A stretch of 14,071 bases of DNA from JABSOG01 sp047617105 (GTDB lineage Bacteria > Pseudomonadota > Gammaproteobacteria > Enterobacterales > Alteromonadaceae): contig JBLGCB010000136.1 of assembly GCA_047617105.1 (NCBI GenBank), forward strand, positions 1 through 14,071, read 5' to 3'. Below the pieces are notes generated by a model that worked only from the letters and a program-made list of their open reading frames with translations, ran no database searches and was not told the origin of the DNA. Positions 1-6,580 of this stretch are shown here, one piece after another. Positions within the stretch are counted from its first letter, which is position 1. Each line of letters opens with the position of its first letter. Both the position numbers and the translations under genes were made by a program.

Positions 1-4
1 CCAG

Positions 5-693
5 TCAGTTTCGGATGTTATTTACTGATGGTTCCTTAGCGTTGATAATCCACATACCGTCTTTATTTTGATAAGCGGTCAATTTGCGTTGTTGATATTC
101 ATCTTCTGGTTCGATGGGGTTTTGGTCGGCGTCAACCTGACGGTATTTACGCACTAGCTTTTCTACGTGGCTTGCACTGCTGTTTGCCGCTGCGCTGATT
201 AATATTGCTTCGTTGTCATCTGTCGCCACGCGGGTCATGGCGCGTACTTTAGAATAACTGAGTTCACCGCTTTCAAAGCCTTCATTGGTTTTGGGCAGTC
301 TTTCAAGGCAATGGGCTACCCGCAGATGTTCATGGGCGGTTGCGATAGCTAAGCTACAATTCAAGGTTAACCAATGTGAGCAAGAGCGGATGCCATCTCT
401 TGGTGTTCGTTAAAACATACTATCCAATTATGAAGTCGACGAACATCCCTGTGGGGGAATCCTGTCGCCTTCCTTGGCTCCACTTCGCAGGTACAAAATG
501 CTCCAGGCATTCGCTTTTTGTGCCTGCTCACCCAGCCCCTACGGCGGTCAAATTCGGCCAGCATTTTTAAAAAGAGGTAGGTGGCAGCATTGATTTGACC
601 TGCAAGCAAGGTGATTTTTCCGCCAAGTTCAAGGTCGCTATCGTGCATGTATTCATGGTTAGGTTCGTCAAAACAACTACTGTTTAGGCTCAT
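5..693 (-). pseudogene. broken DUF222 / HNH-endonuclease-type protein
   Basis: The two halves of one DUF222 domain lie in different frames. The N-terminal part starts at 693 (ATG, preceded by AAAGGGGAAT as a good ribosome site) and runs through GGKITLLAGQINAATYLFLKMLAEFDRRRGW to about 532. The domain resumes at about 397 with DGIRSCSHWL and continues through LRVAHCLERLPKTNEGF, SYSKVRAMTR and GMWIINAK. Between them is an insert of about 130 bp that brings a stop at 367 in the first frame. Family members are usually several hundred residues long with an HNH nuclease domain at the C-terminus. Here the frame departs from the family pattern after INAK and stops at about 5-7, so the HNH part is not joined. 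Family placement is from remembered motifs. Probably non-functional. Confidence 0.75.
398..531 (-). repeat. ~130-bp structured insert inside the DUF222 gene
   Basis: This is the DNA separating RRRGWV from RDGIRSCSHW of the interrupted domain; exact ends are uncertain by several bases. It contains short stems: AGGCA/TGCCT (505-509 with 521-525), TCCC/GGGA around 446-458, and TGTTCGT/ACGAACA (404-410 with 439-445). Removing it with a frame correction restores a continuous domain, so it is a later insertion. No transposase is encoded and no clear target duplication is visible. It reads like a small non-autonomous repeat or MITE. I have an unverified memory of similar short peptides (PGAFCTCEVEPRKATGFPHR) in related genomes. 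Confidence 0.5.
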
Positions 694-752
694 TTTTATT
701 CCCCTTTAGTGGCAACTTTCAAATCGTTATCAGGTTGAAACTACTGGATATA

Positions 753-761
753 AGTATAGCA
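753..761 (-). promoter_or_regulatory. extended -10 promoter for the DUF222 gene
   Basis: On the minus strand the sequence reads TGCTATACT, a TGn extended -10 followed by a near-consensus -10 hexamer. It lies about 60 bases upstream of the start at 693. No convincing -35 hexamer is present, which is typical of extended -10 promoters. Confidence 0.4.
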
Positions 762-1095
762 CACAAATGTCATTTATGGTTGTTTTTTGAGCATTTACAG
801 GGAGTCGTAGCAAGAGGTAAAATTGGTTTTATATTAGCCTCAATTATTTAAAAAATTATTCCGCGGAAGACTCTAAAGGGGAACGGTGAAATGATGGCCA
901 AAGAGCTCTGGTTGAAACTCCAGGGGGTTTGAGTAAGTGAAATTATCTTGGACAGCGTGTCGTTAAAGGGCTGTGAGTGATTTTTGCGAAAGCGGGGTTA
1001 AATCAATTTTATTTCTCAGTCCTTTGAAAAATAAAACGTTTTTTCGATTAGGGTAAAACTTAAATCCTTCACATCCCCCCATAATCGTTTAAAGG
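762..1095. other. intergenic stretch without a recognisable gene
   Basis: No reading frame here looks coding on either strand. Visible structure is limited to a perfect 10-bp palindrome TTCCGCGGAA at 859-868, a short CTGG/CCAG stem near 910-935, and an AT-rich palindromic AAAACGTTTT region near 1035-1045, just past the sulfatase stop. The last could weakly contribute to termination of the sulfatase transcript. I see no RNA gene. Confidence 0.4.
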
Positions 1096-2718
1096 TTATT
1101 GCGATACTCTGTCAGCTATCGGTGTGAGTGCTTTTTGCTCACGCTGCTCGGTTAAAATAATCGCCATTTGCTGCATGATTTTGTCCGTTTTGTCATTACC
1201 ATTGCCTTTAAAAGCAAGGTTGTTAATTTCAATCTGATCATCATCAAGATTATATAGCTCAAATTCTTCTAAGGACGCCGTCGTTCCATCGCTTTCATTG
1301 ATATCGTAATACCGAACGTATTTCCAAAATACGCCAGCCAAACGGGTAATGACGGATTCGATATGATTGGGTCCTGCAATCGAATCATAAGGATTCCCTG
1401 TGGCTGTTAATTGATTGTTGCCTTCACTCATTTCGTCGTTGGTTGCAAAATAAATAGGTTGGTCAGAAATTGGCTGCGTGCCTTTGGATAAAATCAACTG
1501 ACTCAAATCACGGCCAACCAAGGGGCGAGCATCACTATGACTTTTAGCCAGTTGTTGACGAATTTCCTCTTGATCAATGCCACTAATACCCAACAATGTC
1601 GGCAGTAAATCAACGTGACTGGTCATCACCGAAGCATCTTTTGGCGTATCAAATAAATCCGGGTTGCTGATCACCAATGGTACATGGGTGCTTTCTTCAT
1701 AAGCGTTATACCACTTTTGGTGCATTCCACCATGCGCGCCTAGCATTTCGCCATGATCAGAGGTGAAAACAACAATCGTATCACTAAAAAAAGCCGACTG
1801 AGCCATAAAGTGGTATACCCGCTGAATTTGTACGTCAACATATTTGTGCAGGTAATAGTAAAACTTACGGTATTCCTCAGTTTGTGGCTGTGGGAGTACA
1901 ATCTGACGATAACGCTTTGCGTAGTCTTTTTGACAAGTGGGTTTTTCAGACAAATCCTCATCTTGTGTTGGCGGTTGTGGAATAGGAGGCACGGTATCAT
2001 CGCTGGTGGGAAAGCCAAAACTACCCCATAAAGCCCCGCTAAGCACAATGTCATGTGGATTCAAAAAAGAAGATACCACCAGCCAAGGGTCTTGATCGCC
2101 TTTTTTCCAGCGTATTTCTAATTGCCGGAGCTTAGCGATAATATCATCGGCAAAAGAGCTGTCACGTACGTAAGCGCAGTTTGATTGCAAAGCACCGTGC
2201 GGCTCAGGACCTATCCAACCACCAAATCCGTGACCGTCTAAGCGGTCTGATTGACGATAAAGATTCACGCCAGCATCAATTGGGTTGCCATCAATATCAT
2301 TGGTGGCAATAGAATCATGCGTACCAGGCACATTAATGTCTGCGTTGGATACATGCCACTTGCCCTTATACCAGGTTTCGTAACCTGCCGCGCGAAAGTA
2401 ATCCCCCATCGTAGGCACTGTGTCTGGGTCTAACCAAAGCATGTCGCTGTCATTCGCGCCTTTGGCTAAACCATCTGTCTGGGAAACCCCATGAAGTGAG
2501 GGATAGTGGCCGGTATACAAAGAGGCTCTAGAAGGCGCACAAGCCGTACTCGCGGCGTGATGATTAAGAAACTCAAGACCGTTGCTTTTGATGGCATGGC
2601 GTCCAGGCATTTGTAGCCTGCGAAACTTGGTCATCTCGGGTGTTTCGTATGGTGGTGGAAAACGTTCTTCATCGGTACTTATTATTAAGTAATTATACTT
2701 ACGCGTTGCTTTTTTCAT
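1096..2718 (-). CDS. type I (formylglycine) sulfatase family hydrolase
   Basis: Predicted hydrolase of sulfate esters in the alkaline-phosphatase superfamily. The class signature CAPSR is present at about residues 60-64, where Cys60 would be converted to formylglycine by a separate maturase not encoded here. Other family positions are visible: D16/E17 for the metal site in STDEER, KGKWH near 118-122, NPHD near 220-223, TSDHGE near 319-324 (metal Asp/His) and HQKW near 333-336. Length is 540 residues, normal for the family. I start at 2718 (MKKATRKYN) because an upstream in-frame ATG at 2793 has no ribosome site and adds residues unlike the family, while AGGA lies about 12 bases before 2718. 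No signal peptide is seen, so the enzyme is probably cytoplasmic, like choline-sulfatase types. The natural substrate cannot be read from sequence. Confidence 0.85.
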   Translation of the reverse strand: MKKATRKYNYLIISTDEERFPPPYETPEMTKFRRLQMPGRHAIKSNGLEFLNHHAASTACAPSRASLYTGHYPSLHGVSQTDGLAKGANDSDMLWLDPDTVPTMGDYFRAAGYETWYKGKWHVSNADINVPGTHDSIATNDIDGNPIDAGVNLYRQSDRLDGHGFGGWIGPEPHGALQSNCAYVRDSSFADDIIAKLRQLEIRWKKGDQDPWLVVSSFLNPHDIVLSGALWGSFGFPTSDDTVPPIPQPPTQDEDLSEKPTCQKDYAKRYRQIVLPQPQTEEYRKFYYYLHKYVDVQIQRVYHFMAQSAFFSDTIVVFTSDHGEMLGAHGGMHQKWYNAYEESTHVPLVISNPDLFDTPKDASVMTSHVDLLPTLLGISGIDQEEIRQQLAKSHSDARPLVGRDLSQLILSKGTQPISDQPIYFATNDEMSEGNNQLTATGNPYDSIAGPNHIESVITRLAGVFWKYVRYYDINESDGTTASLEEFELYNLDDDQIEINNLAFKGNGNDKTDKIMQQMAIILTEQREQKALTPIADRVSQ

Positions 2719-2736
2719 TGTCGTCAGTATTCCTGT

Positions 2737-2749
2737 TATATTGAATATA
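2737..2749. promoter_or_regulatory. 13-bp palindrome upstream of the sulfatase
   Basis: TATATTGAATATA is a perfect inverted repeat (TATATT / AATATA around one base) lying 19 bases before the sulfatase start. It overlaps -10-like sequences on the minus strand, so it could be part of the promoter, an operator, or both. Low-complexity AT sequence makes chance likely. Confidence 0.25.
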
Positions 2750-2820
2750 GTGTGCTCGTTTGTTTCCAGTCTAGTCCAATATTGTTGCATCACAAGTTAA
2801 TAAAAAGAAAAAGGGGTAAT

Positions 2821-2970
2821 ACATTTGAAGGTGAAGAAAAAAGCCGTGTGATTTGTCAGAGTTTACCTATCCATACCGTCATTGATTCAGTGGCGAGACA
2901 TTATCAAGTGACCATGCCCTCTACCCGAAGGTTGAAGCGTCACAGAGACATGAATGCCCAAGCAGCCTAA
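2821..2970 (+). pseudogene. possible AraC-type HTH remnant
   Basis: An open stretch ending at 2970 encodes SLPIHTVIDSVARHYQVT followed by STRRLKRHR. This resembles the first helix-turn-helix of AraC-family regulators that have a VArxxxVTpRTLxRRLk core. There is no plausible start with a ribosome site, and the upstream part of the frame overlaps the sulfatase start region. The sequence ends soon after the putative helices. It may be a decayed regulator once divergent from the sulfatase, or simply a chance open frame. The match is from memory and weak. Confidence 0.2.
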
Positions 2971-2979
2971 ACAATCTAG

Positions 2980-3128
2980 GTGTCAGGTTGTTTATTTGTG
3001 GATTTATTATAGAAATAGGTAAAGCACCAATTAAAAGCCTATTAGATAAGCAAGCCCTTTAGTTATTTTGATAAAAAGCTATTAAAACAATGAATTAAAA
3101 AAGTCACCTTAAATAAGCGACTTGACCC
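2980..3128. repeat. 149-bp MITE-like element with 18-bp imperfect terminal inverted repeats
   Basis: The left end reads GTGTCAGGTTGTTTATTT (2980-2997, + strand). The right end read inward on the minus strand is GGGTCAAGTCGCTTATTT (3128-3111). They match at 14 of 18 positions without gaps. The interior is AT-rich and non-coding. The right end carries a hairpin that can act as the BrnTA terminator. A second head-like GGGTCAG sits just outside at about 3129-3135. No target duplication is obvious. Confidence 0.45.
3097..3123 (-). terminator. rho-independent terminator downstream of brnTA
   Basis: On the minus strand AAGTCGCTT and AGGTGACTT (3123-3101) form a 9-bp stem with two G-T wobbles and a five-base loop, followed by a T tract at 3100-3097 (six T when the stem end is included). 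It lies about 85 bases past the BrnA stop, in the right orientation to end the brnT-brnA transcript. It coincides with one end of the repeat element at 2980-3128. Confidence 0.6.
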
Positions 3129-3141
3129 CCTGACCCTTTGC

Positions 3142-3194
3142 CCAGCCGTATGATGGGTGGTGTGGGGCTGGAGGTTAGATACCTCCGGCTACCC
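3142..3194 (-). repeat. REP-like compound hairpin
   Basis: A perfect 6-bp stem GGAGGT/ACCTCC (3170-3175 with 3181-3186, five-base loop) is flanked by GGCTACCC. Upstream, CCAGCC (3142-3147) can pair with GGCTGG (3166-3171) as an alternative stem. Read on the minus strand the unit starts GGGTAGCCGGAGG, so a GTAG tetranucleotide precedes the hairpin, as in REP sequences mobilised by REP-associated tyrosine transposases. It lies between the BrnA stop and the terminator. No such transposase is in this window. A group II intron relic is a less likely alternative. Confidence 0.4.
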
Positions 3195-3206
3195 GATTAG
3201 CCTTTA

Positions 3207-3416
3207 CTACTGCCATTTAAGTTTAAGTTCTTTATGAGCAACAGCACAATCTTTTAGATAAAGGTTAATTAAGTTTTGGTACGGAATGCCATTTTTATCT
3301 GAAAGGTGCTTAAAATAATCAATAACATCCTCATCTAGGCGGATGGTTATCTGCTTTTTTAGTTTTTTAGCATAAGGATTTGGTATTGAGTTCGAAAAAT
3401 CATAATGTTCACGCAT
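3207..3416 (-). CDS. brnA: BrnA-family antitoxin
   Basis: Antitoxin of the BrnT/BrnA type II module: it binds and neutralises the BrnT ribonuclease and, with it, represses their shared promoter. The 69-residue protein has the family pattern MREHYDFS, NPYAKKLKKQITIRLDEDVIDYF (ribbon-helix-helix DNA-binding region) and IPYQNLINLYLKDC. I chose the ATG at 3416 because GAGGG lies at a good distance upstream and family members begin with M-x-x-HYDFS; an ATG at 3431 is possible and would add five residues. The gene overlaps the end of brnT by 8 bases, consistent with translational coupling. Identification rests on recognised motifs and on the neighbour. Confidence 0.85.
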   Translation of the reverse strand: MREHYDFSNSIPNPYAKKLKKQITIRLDEDVIDYFKHLSDKNGIPYQNLINLYLKDCAVAHKELKLKWQ

Positions 3417-3705
3417 GGCGGAAACCCTCATATTGCTTGCGCTCGCGCTTGTCGGCTTTACGAGCTGAAATGATACCAATAGTTTCATCAATATCTCGAT
3501 AGCAGTGACATACTACGAGAGTATTTAATTTGACACTTTGGCCAAAAATAATGAAACGCTCTTCGCTTATTGAGCTGTCAGGATCAGGAATTAACCGACC
3601 AAAATCATCATAAAATACGGATTTTGCTTCCTCAAAAGTGACTCCGTGCTTTTTTAGATTTGATGCAGACTTTTTGGGATCCCATTCGAATTTATATGCA
3701 GTCAT
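3409..3705 (-). CDS. brnT: BrnT-family ribonuclease toxin
   Basis: Toxin of the BrnT/BrnA pair, a small RelE-fold ribonuclease that inhibits translation. The 98-residue protein shows the classic opening FEWDPKKSASNLKKHGVTFEEA, then VFYD, ERFIIFG and the C-terminal signature IGIISARKADKRERKQYE, all typical of the family, and it appears intact. Toxin precedes antitoxin, the usual order for brnTA. No ribosome site is visible before the ATG at 3705. The promoter -10 element ends only 6 bases upstream, so the message is probably leaderless. brnA follows with an 8-base overlap. Confidence 0.88.
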   Translation of the reverse strand: MTAYKFEWDPKKSASNLKKHGVTFEEAKSVFYDDFGRLIPDPDSSISEERFIIFGQSVKLNTLVVCHCYRDIDETIGIISARKADKRERKQYEGFRHA

Positions 3706-3707
3706 AA

Positions 3708-3740
3708 TTACATTGTAGTTATGATGTAAGGGAGATGCAA
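3708..3740 (-). promoter_or_regulatory. brnTA promoter with overlapping operator
   Basis: Minus-strand promoter: -35 TTGCAT (3740-3735), 17-base spacer, -10 TACAAT (3717-3712). The expected transcription start falls on or next to the A of the brnT ATG at 3705. An inverted repeat TTACAT-N10-ATGTAA (3708-3713 and 3724-3729) spans the -10 and spacer, so it is a good candidate for the BrnA/BrnTA autoregulatory operator. Protein binding is inferred. Confidence 0.6.
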
Positions 3741-3802
3741 GCTGAAGCCCGTTTTAGAATAACTCTTCGGCTAGTGCTGATTTCTTCTTCGGTTTTATTC
3801 AT
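3719..3802 (-). pseudogene. 27-codon stub resembling a Tat signal peptide
   Basis: From an ATG at 3802, with GGAAAAATAAG upstream, a 27-codon frame contains STSRRVILKRASA and then stops at 3719-3721. The SRRxxLK pattern is that of a twin-arginine (Tat) export signal, but the hydrophobic stretch and any mature protein are missing. Its end coincides with the brnTA promoter. It may be the fossil N-terminus of an exported enzyme cut off when the brnTA segment arrived, or a chance frame. Confidence 0.3.
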
Positions 3803-3833
3803 CTTATTTTTCCGATGATAAACCGCCTCATCA

Positions 3834-3850
3834 CTTCTTTGCCAAAGAAG
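3834..3850. repeat. 17-bp palindrome
   Basis: CTTCTTTG and CAAAGAAG flank a single central base, giving a perfect 8-bp inverted repeat in the non-coding stretch between brnT and the cytochrome gene. With one spacer base it suits a dimeric regulator site better than an RNA hairpin. No function can be assigned. Confidence 0.35.
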
Positions 3851-3915
3851 CGAACTAAAGTATTTGTTTATAACCCAACATAAGAAGACCTAGCCAGATC
3901 GTGGTGCCTGTTAAC

Positions 3916-3932
3916 GGCGGAGCATTTCCGCC
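3916..3932 (-). terminator. stem-loop downstream of the cytochrome gene
   Basis: GGCGGA/TCCGCC forms a GC-rich 6-bp stem with a five-base loop, about 60 bases beyond the cytochrome stop, and TTAA flanks both sides. There is no long T tract on either strand, so it is at best a weak intrinsic terminator or an mRNA 3'-end protecting hairpin. Confidence 0.35.
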
Positions 3933-3992
3933 TTAATTCATATGGGCGACCCCTTTTCGATGACCATTAATGGTTCACTCGATAATCAATAT

Positions 3993-5930
3993 TCACTTAA
4001 CACTACAACCCGGCAACATGCCTGGTCCGACAGGATCGACGCAACGGCTGCGTATTGCGGGTCTTTTGCCAAAGTTGTGGGTAAACATAAAGTTGCCACT
4101 GTTTTTCGGTGCATGGCAGGCAGCACAGGCTTCAACCTTGCCTGCGACATCAACGAAATGTTCACCTGATACGTCCCCAATTCTACCTTTGAGGTAATAC
4201 CAGTCACCCCCTTGCGGATAATATCCCTGCGGCATTTTGAGCATGATGGTCCATTCGAGTGGAGACTGATAAATTTGACGGTTGTTTTTATTTGCAGTGC
4301 ACCTTTCCCCCAGACCCACGGCACCTTTCACCGAATACTGACAGGCTAGATTCTCTTTGACGATGATACTGCCTGGTTCAAATGCCCCGGTACGTGCGCT
4401 ATCAAGTCCGATTTTATTGACAAAAATACGGATGAAATTGCCATGGGGGTTCTCACCCGGGATTGGCAGACCTTTTGGGCCTCCGGGCGTTTGTGGCAAC
4501 GCTTGTTGAAAGTCATTCCATTGATCGGCGGGCCAGGTGCCCCAGCTGGTGTAATCTTTTACCTTGTTAAAAACAGCCCCAGGACTCATCGACTGGGTGC
4601 CGCGTTCTTTGGGCGGTGTTTTGATATGGTGGGCCAGTAAATCTTTCAATGGCGGTTCGAAATCCGCAGGTTTTTTGGCGCGACGTAAAAACCAGCTAAA
4701 ATCCGAAGTGTTTAAAGGGTTTGTGGTCCGGGCAAAGTAATGGCAACCAATACAACTGCTGTAGGTTTGATTGTATGTTTCCATCGTGCTGTTGCCCAAC
4801 AGACGTTCGCCGGTAGCGCTGTCATAGGTGAGAATACTTTGCGGATATTGCATGCCAATGAGTTCGTAATTGGCCCATTTGCTGCCAGCCAACTGTGCCT
4901 GCATTGTTTTATTGAATGTCTTAACAGCCGATGGGATGGGCACTTCGCGGACAATTTGTGTTTTGGTCGCTGCTTCACAGTACTGGAAAGCATTACGACA
5001 ATTGGCCACGCAATTATAACATTGCTCGCCCGGCTGGTAGACCTGACCGGTCGCTGGTGTGCTGCAACTTGCCGGGCATTGCGGATTATTAAACGACGCT
5101 GAACCACCGTGAGGAGGGTTGATATTATCGATATGTTCAAAACTCATCCAGACAAATAACGGATTGTTTTTTATTTTATAAACAATATGCAAACCCACCA
5201 ATGCCACTTTGGCCATTTTACAATCATCAGCACCGAAACGTCCCATCGGCCAGTCATCCGGCGAATCAGGATCATTATAAAGCAGTGCCTCGGTGACATA
5301 ATACTTCTGGTCAATGGACTTATCCTTCAGTTCGGCTGGTGTCAATTGCCGCCAGGCGGCTTTTAACTCCATGGTGCCGACAGGCCAGACAACAGACTGG
5401 TTGAAAGTCGCTTGCTTGACGCCATTAAATAGCTGATGTTTGACGATATAGTCGAACATTGTTTCATTCATGCGCACTTCGTAGCGAGCCAGCATACTGT
5501 TTTGGTCGAGGATAATGCCCCCCACAGCCTGCATTCGCTCGTCGAGGGTGTCGTTATAATGACCATCACCGCTGGACTTACTGGTTTGTCTGATCACCCG
5601 CTTGGTTTGAGCATTGCTGCAACTTGCAGGTAACTGATCGGGAGCGCCCCACGGACTTGGAGGAACGACAGAACCCTGCGGTTGGGGTACAAAGACATCG
5701 TATGCTTCTTTGTAGGATTCCCAGATAACCCCATCCCCGCTGGCAGCAGGCAAGTTAAGATATAAGAAAGTATCCCAAGCAAATTGAAAGTGATCTTGCT
5801 GTGTCAAAGGGGCTTCAACTTTGGTTGGTAACGTCGGGGCAATGGTTGTTTCTTGCGGTGTCGTGCACGAAACAAGCGTTGAAAGTAGGATGAATAGGCT
5901 GCCAATGATGATAAGAAAACGATTTCGCAC
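3993..5930 (-). CDS. di-haem cytochrome lipoprotein with C-terminal P460-type domain
   Basis: The 645-residue protein starts at a GTG (5930) with an ideal AGGAGG six to seven bases upstream. Residues 1-22 are a lipoprotein signal ending in LVSC, so Cys22 would be lipidated and the protein anchored on the outer side of the inner membrane or in the outer membrane. Two CxxCH haem c motifs are present: C393-IGC-H397 and C602-AAC-H606. The last 150 residues (VKENL, LEWTIMLKMPQGYYPQGGDWYYLKG, then KVEACAACHAPKNSGNFMF) match the layout of cytochrome P460 / cytochrome c'-beta domains. A cysteine-rich stretch lies at 285-318 (C285, C289, C304, C307, C311, C318) with CxxC but no haem His. No partner genes adjoin it, so the redox substrate is unknown. 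The P460 assignment is by remembered motif order. Confidence 0.7.
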   Translation of the reverse strand: MRNRFLIIIGSLFILLSTLVSCTTPQETTIAPTLPTKVEAPLTQQDHFQFAWDTFLYLNLPAASGDGVIWESYKEAYDVFVPQPQGSVVPPSPWGAPDQLPASCSNAQTKRVIRQTSKSSGDGHYNDTLDERMQAVGGIILDQNSMLARYEVRMNETMFDYIVKHQLFNGVKQATFNQSVVWPVGTMELKAAWRQLTPAELKDKSIDQKYYVTEALLYNDPDSPDDWPMGRFGADDCKMAKVALVGLHIVYKIKNNPLFVWMSFEHIDNINPPHGGSASFNNPQCPASCSTPATGQVYQPGEQCYNCVANCRNAFQYCEAATKTQIVREVPIPSAVKTFNKTMQAQLAGSKWANYELIGMQYPQSILTYDSATGERLLGNSTMETYNQTYSSCIGCHYFARTTNPLNTSDFSWFLRRAKKPADFEPPLKDLLAHHIKTPPKERGTQSMSPGAVFNKVKDYTSWGTWPADQWNDFQQALPQTPGGPKGLPIPGENPHGNFIRIFVNKIGLDSARTGAFEPGSIIVKENLACQYSVKGAVGLGERCTANKNNRQIYQSPLEWTIMLKMPQGYYPQGGDWYYLKGRIGDVSGEHFVDVAGKVEACAACHAPKNSGNFMFTHNFGKRPAIRSRCVDPVGPGMLPGCSVK

Positions 5931-5952
5931 AAAGACCTCCTAGGCCATGAAC

Positions 5953-5988
5953 TGTACATAGAAGGTATCGTTTGGTGTACAGAGTACA
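5953..5988. promoter_or_regulatory. TGTAC repeats upstream of the cytochrome gene
   Basis: A perfect inverted repeat TGTAC-AGA-GTACA (5976-5988) and a further TGTACA (5953-5958) lie 23-58 bases before the cytochrome start. Three half-sites in a short upstream region suggest a transcription factor operator. I could not pick a convincing sigma-70 promoter, and the binding protein is unknown. Confidence 0.35.
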
Positions 5989-6005
5989 TTGAGCTTAGCA
6001 GCTGT

Positions 6006-6158
6006 TTGGAAGAAAATGTAAATATATCATTGAGGACCGAACGCCGGGGTAAGGTCGAGAAATGTATTAACCTGAATGACGCATTATCACCAGGTATGCA
6101 AGATAACCCATCGGTGCTAATTGCAGGTGAGCCAGGATTAAACCAATATATATTCCTG
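6006..6158. other. intergenic, no gene seen
   Basis: Open plus-strand sequence from 6006 to 6218 overlaps the coding end of the membrane protein and has no ribosome site or recognisable motif, so I do not call a gene. A short GACC/GGTC pairing near 6035-6057 is the only structure noted. Confidence 0.35.
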
Positions 6159-6169
6159 CTACTTCATTG

Positions 6170-6512
6170 TCATCGTCTTCGTCGCCAGACATCTTTGCTG
6201 GCATCGAGAATTTCGTAAGCGATATAAGCTAACAGCAAACCCGCAACGCCCATACTGACGATGCGTGGCGTTTTTATCAAAAACACTCAGCACATCATCA
6301 AAGGGCTGAATTAACTTTCGATCTCTGAGGCAACGTAAAGAGGCAAATAATGCCATCGGCAGCCAGAACCCCAAAAATGCCGGAGTGACAAACCAGTTAT
6401 CAGCAAAGAAACCAAAAAATATGGCAATAAGGCTGCCAACAACCGCAGAAACCAGCAAAGATTTAATCCAGCTAAGCAGATATATCTTGCTCAGTAACTT
6501 AAATATATTCAT
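6170..6512 (-). pseudogene. small membrane protein with a one-base frameshift
   Basis: From ATG 6512 (AAAGGA upstream) the first 77 codons give two likely membrane helices, SLLVSAVVGSLIAIFFGFF and FLGFWLPMALFASL, followed by a basic loop. After FDDVLSV the open frame turns into a Cys/Arg-rich, non-membrane tail that ends at 6159. In the +1 frame the sequence instead reads KTPRIVSMGVAGLLLAYIAYEI, a clean third helix, then WRRRR and a stop at 6170. Removing one T from the T5 run at 6279-6283 joins them into a sensible protein of about 112 residues. Either the gene carries a slippage mutation or the base is a sequencing error. Family not recognised. Confidence 0.6.
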
Positions 6513-6580
6513 ATATCATCCTTTGTTACGCTTTAATTGTGGTGGGAATACACTGAAGCAAAAATCAGCGTTAATTGAGC

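Noticed and set aside
376..570. Plus-strand 64-codon open frame
   Set aside because: It lies over the DUF222 start and the insert, has no ribosome site, and the minus-strand family match explains the region.
2719..2793. Longer sulfatase start at 2793
   Set aside because: There is no ribosome site before it and the added 25 residues are not typical of the family; 2718 is better supported.
3142..3194. Group II intron 3' end (GCCGTATGATGGGTGG)
   Set aside because: It begins like some domain V sequences but lacks the returning TACGG arm, and there is no reverse transcriptase gene nearby.
4740..5102. Plus-strand 120-codon open frame and other long frames within 3993-5930
   Set aside because: They are antisense or alternate-frame shadows of the cytochrome gene, which has a lipoprotein signal, haem motifs and an ideal ribosome site.
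6006..6218. Plus-strand 70-codon open frame between the cytochrome and membrane-protein genes
   Set aside because: It has no ribosome site or motif and runs over the end of the membrane-protein gene.
6270..6285. Programmed -1 frameshift at the TAAAAAC sequence of the membrane-protein gene
   Set aside because: The sensible downstream frame is +1, not -1, and the heptamer does not fit the XXXYYYZ rule in the reading frame.
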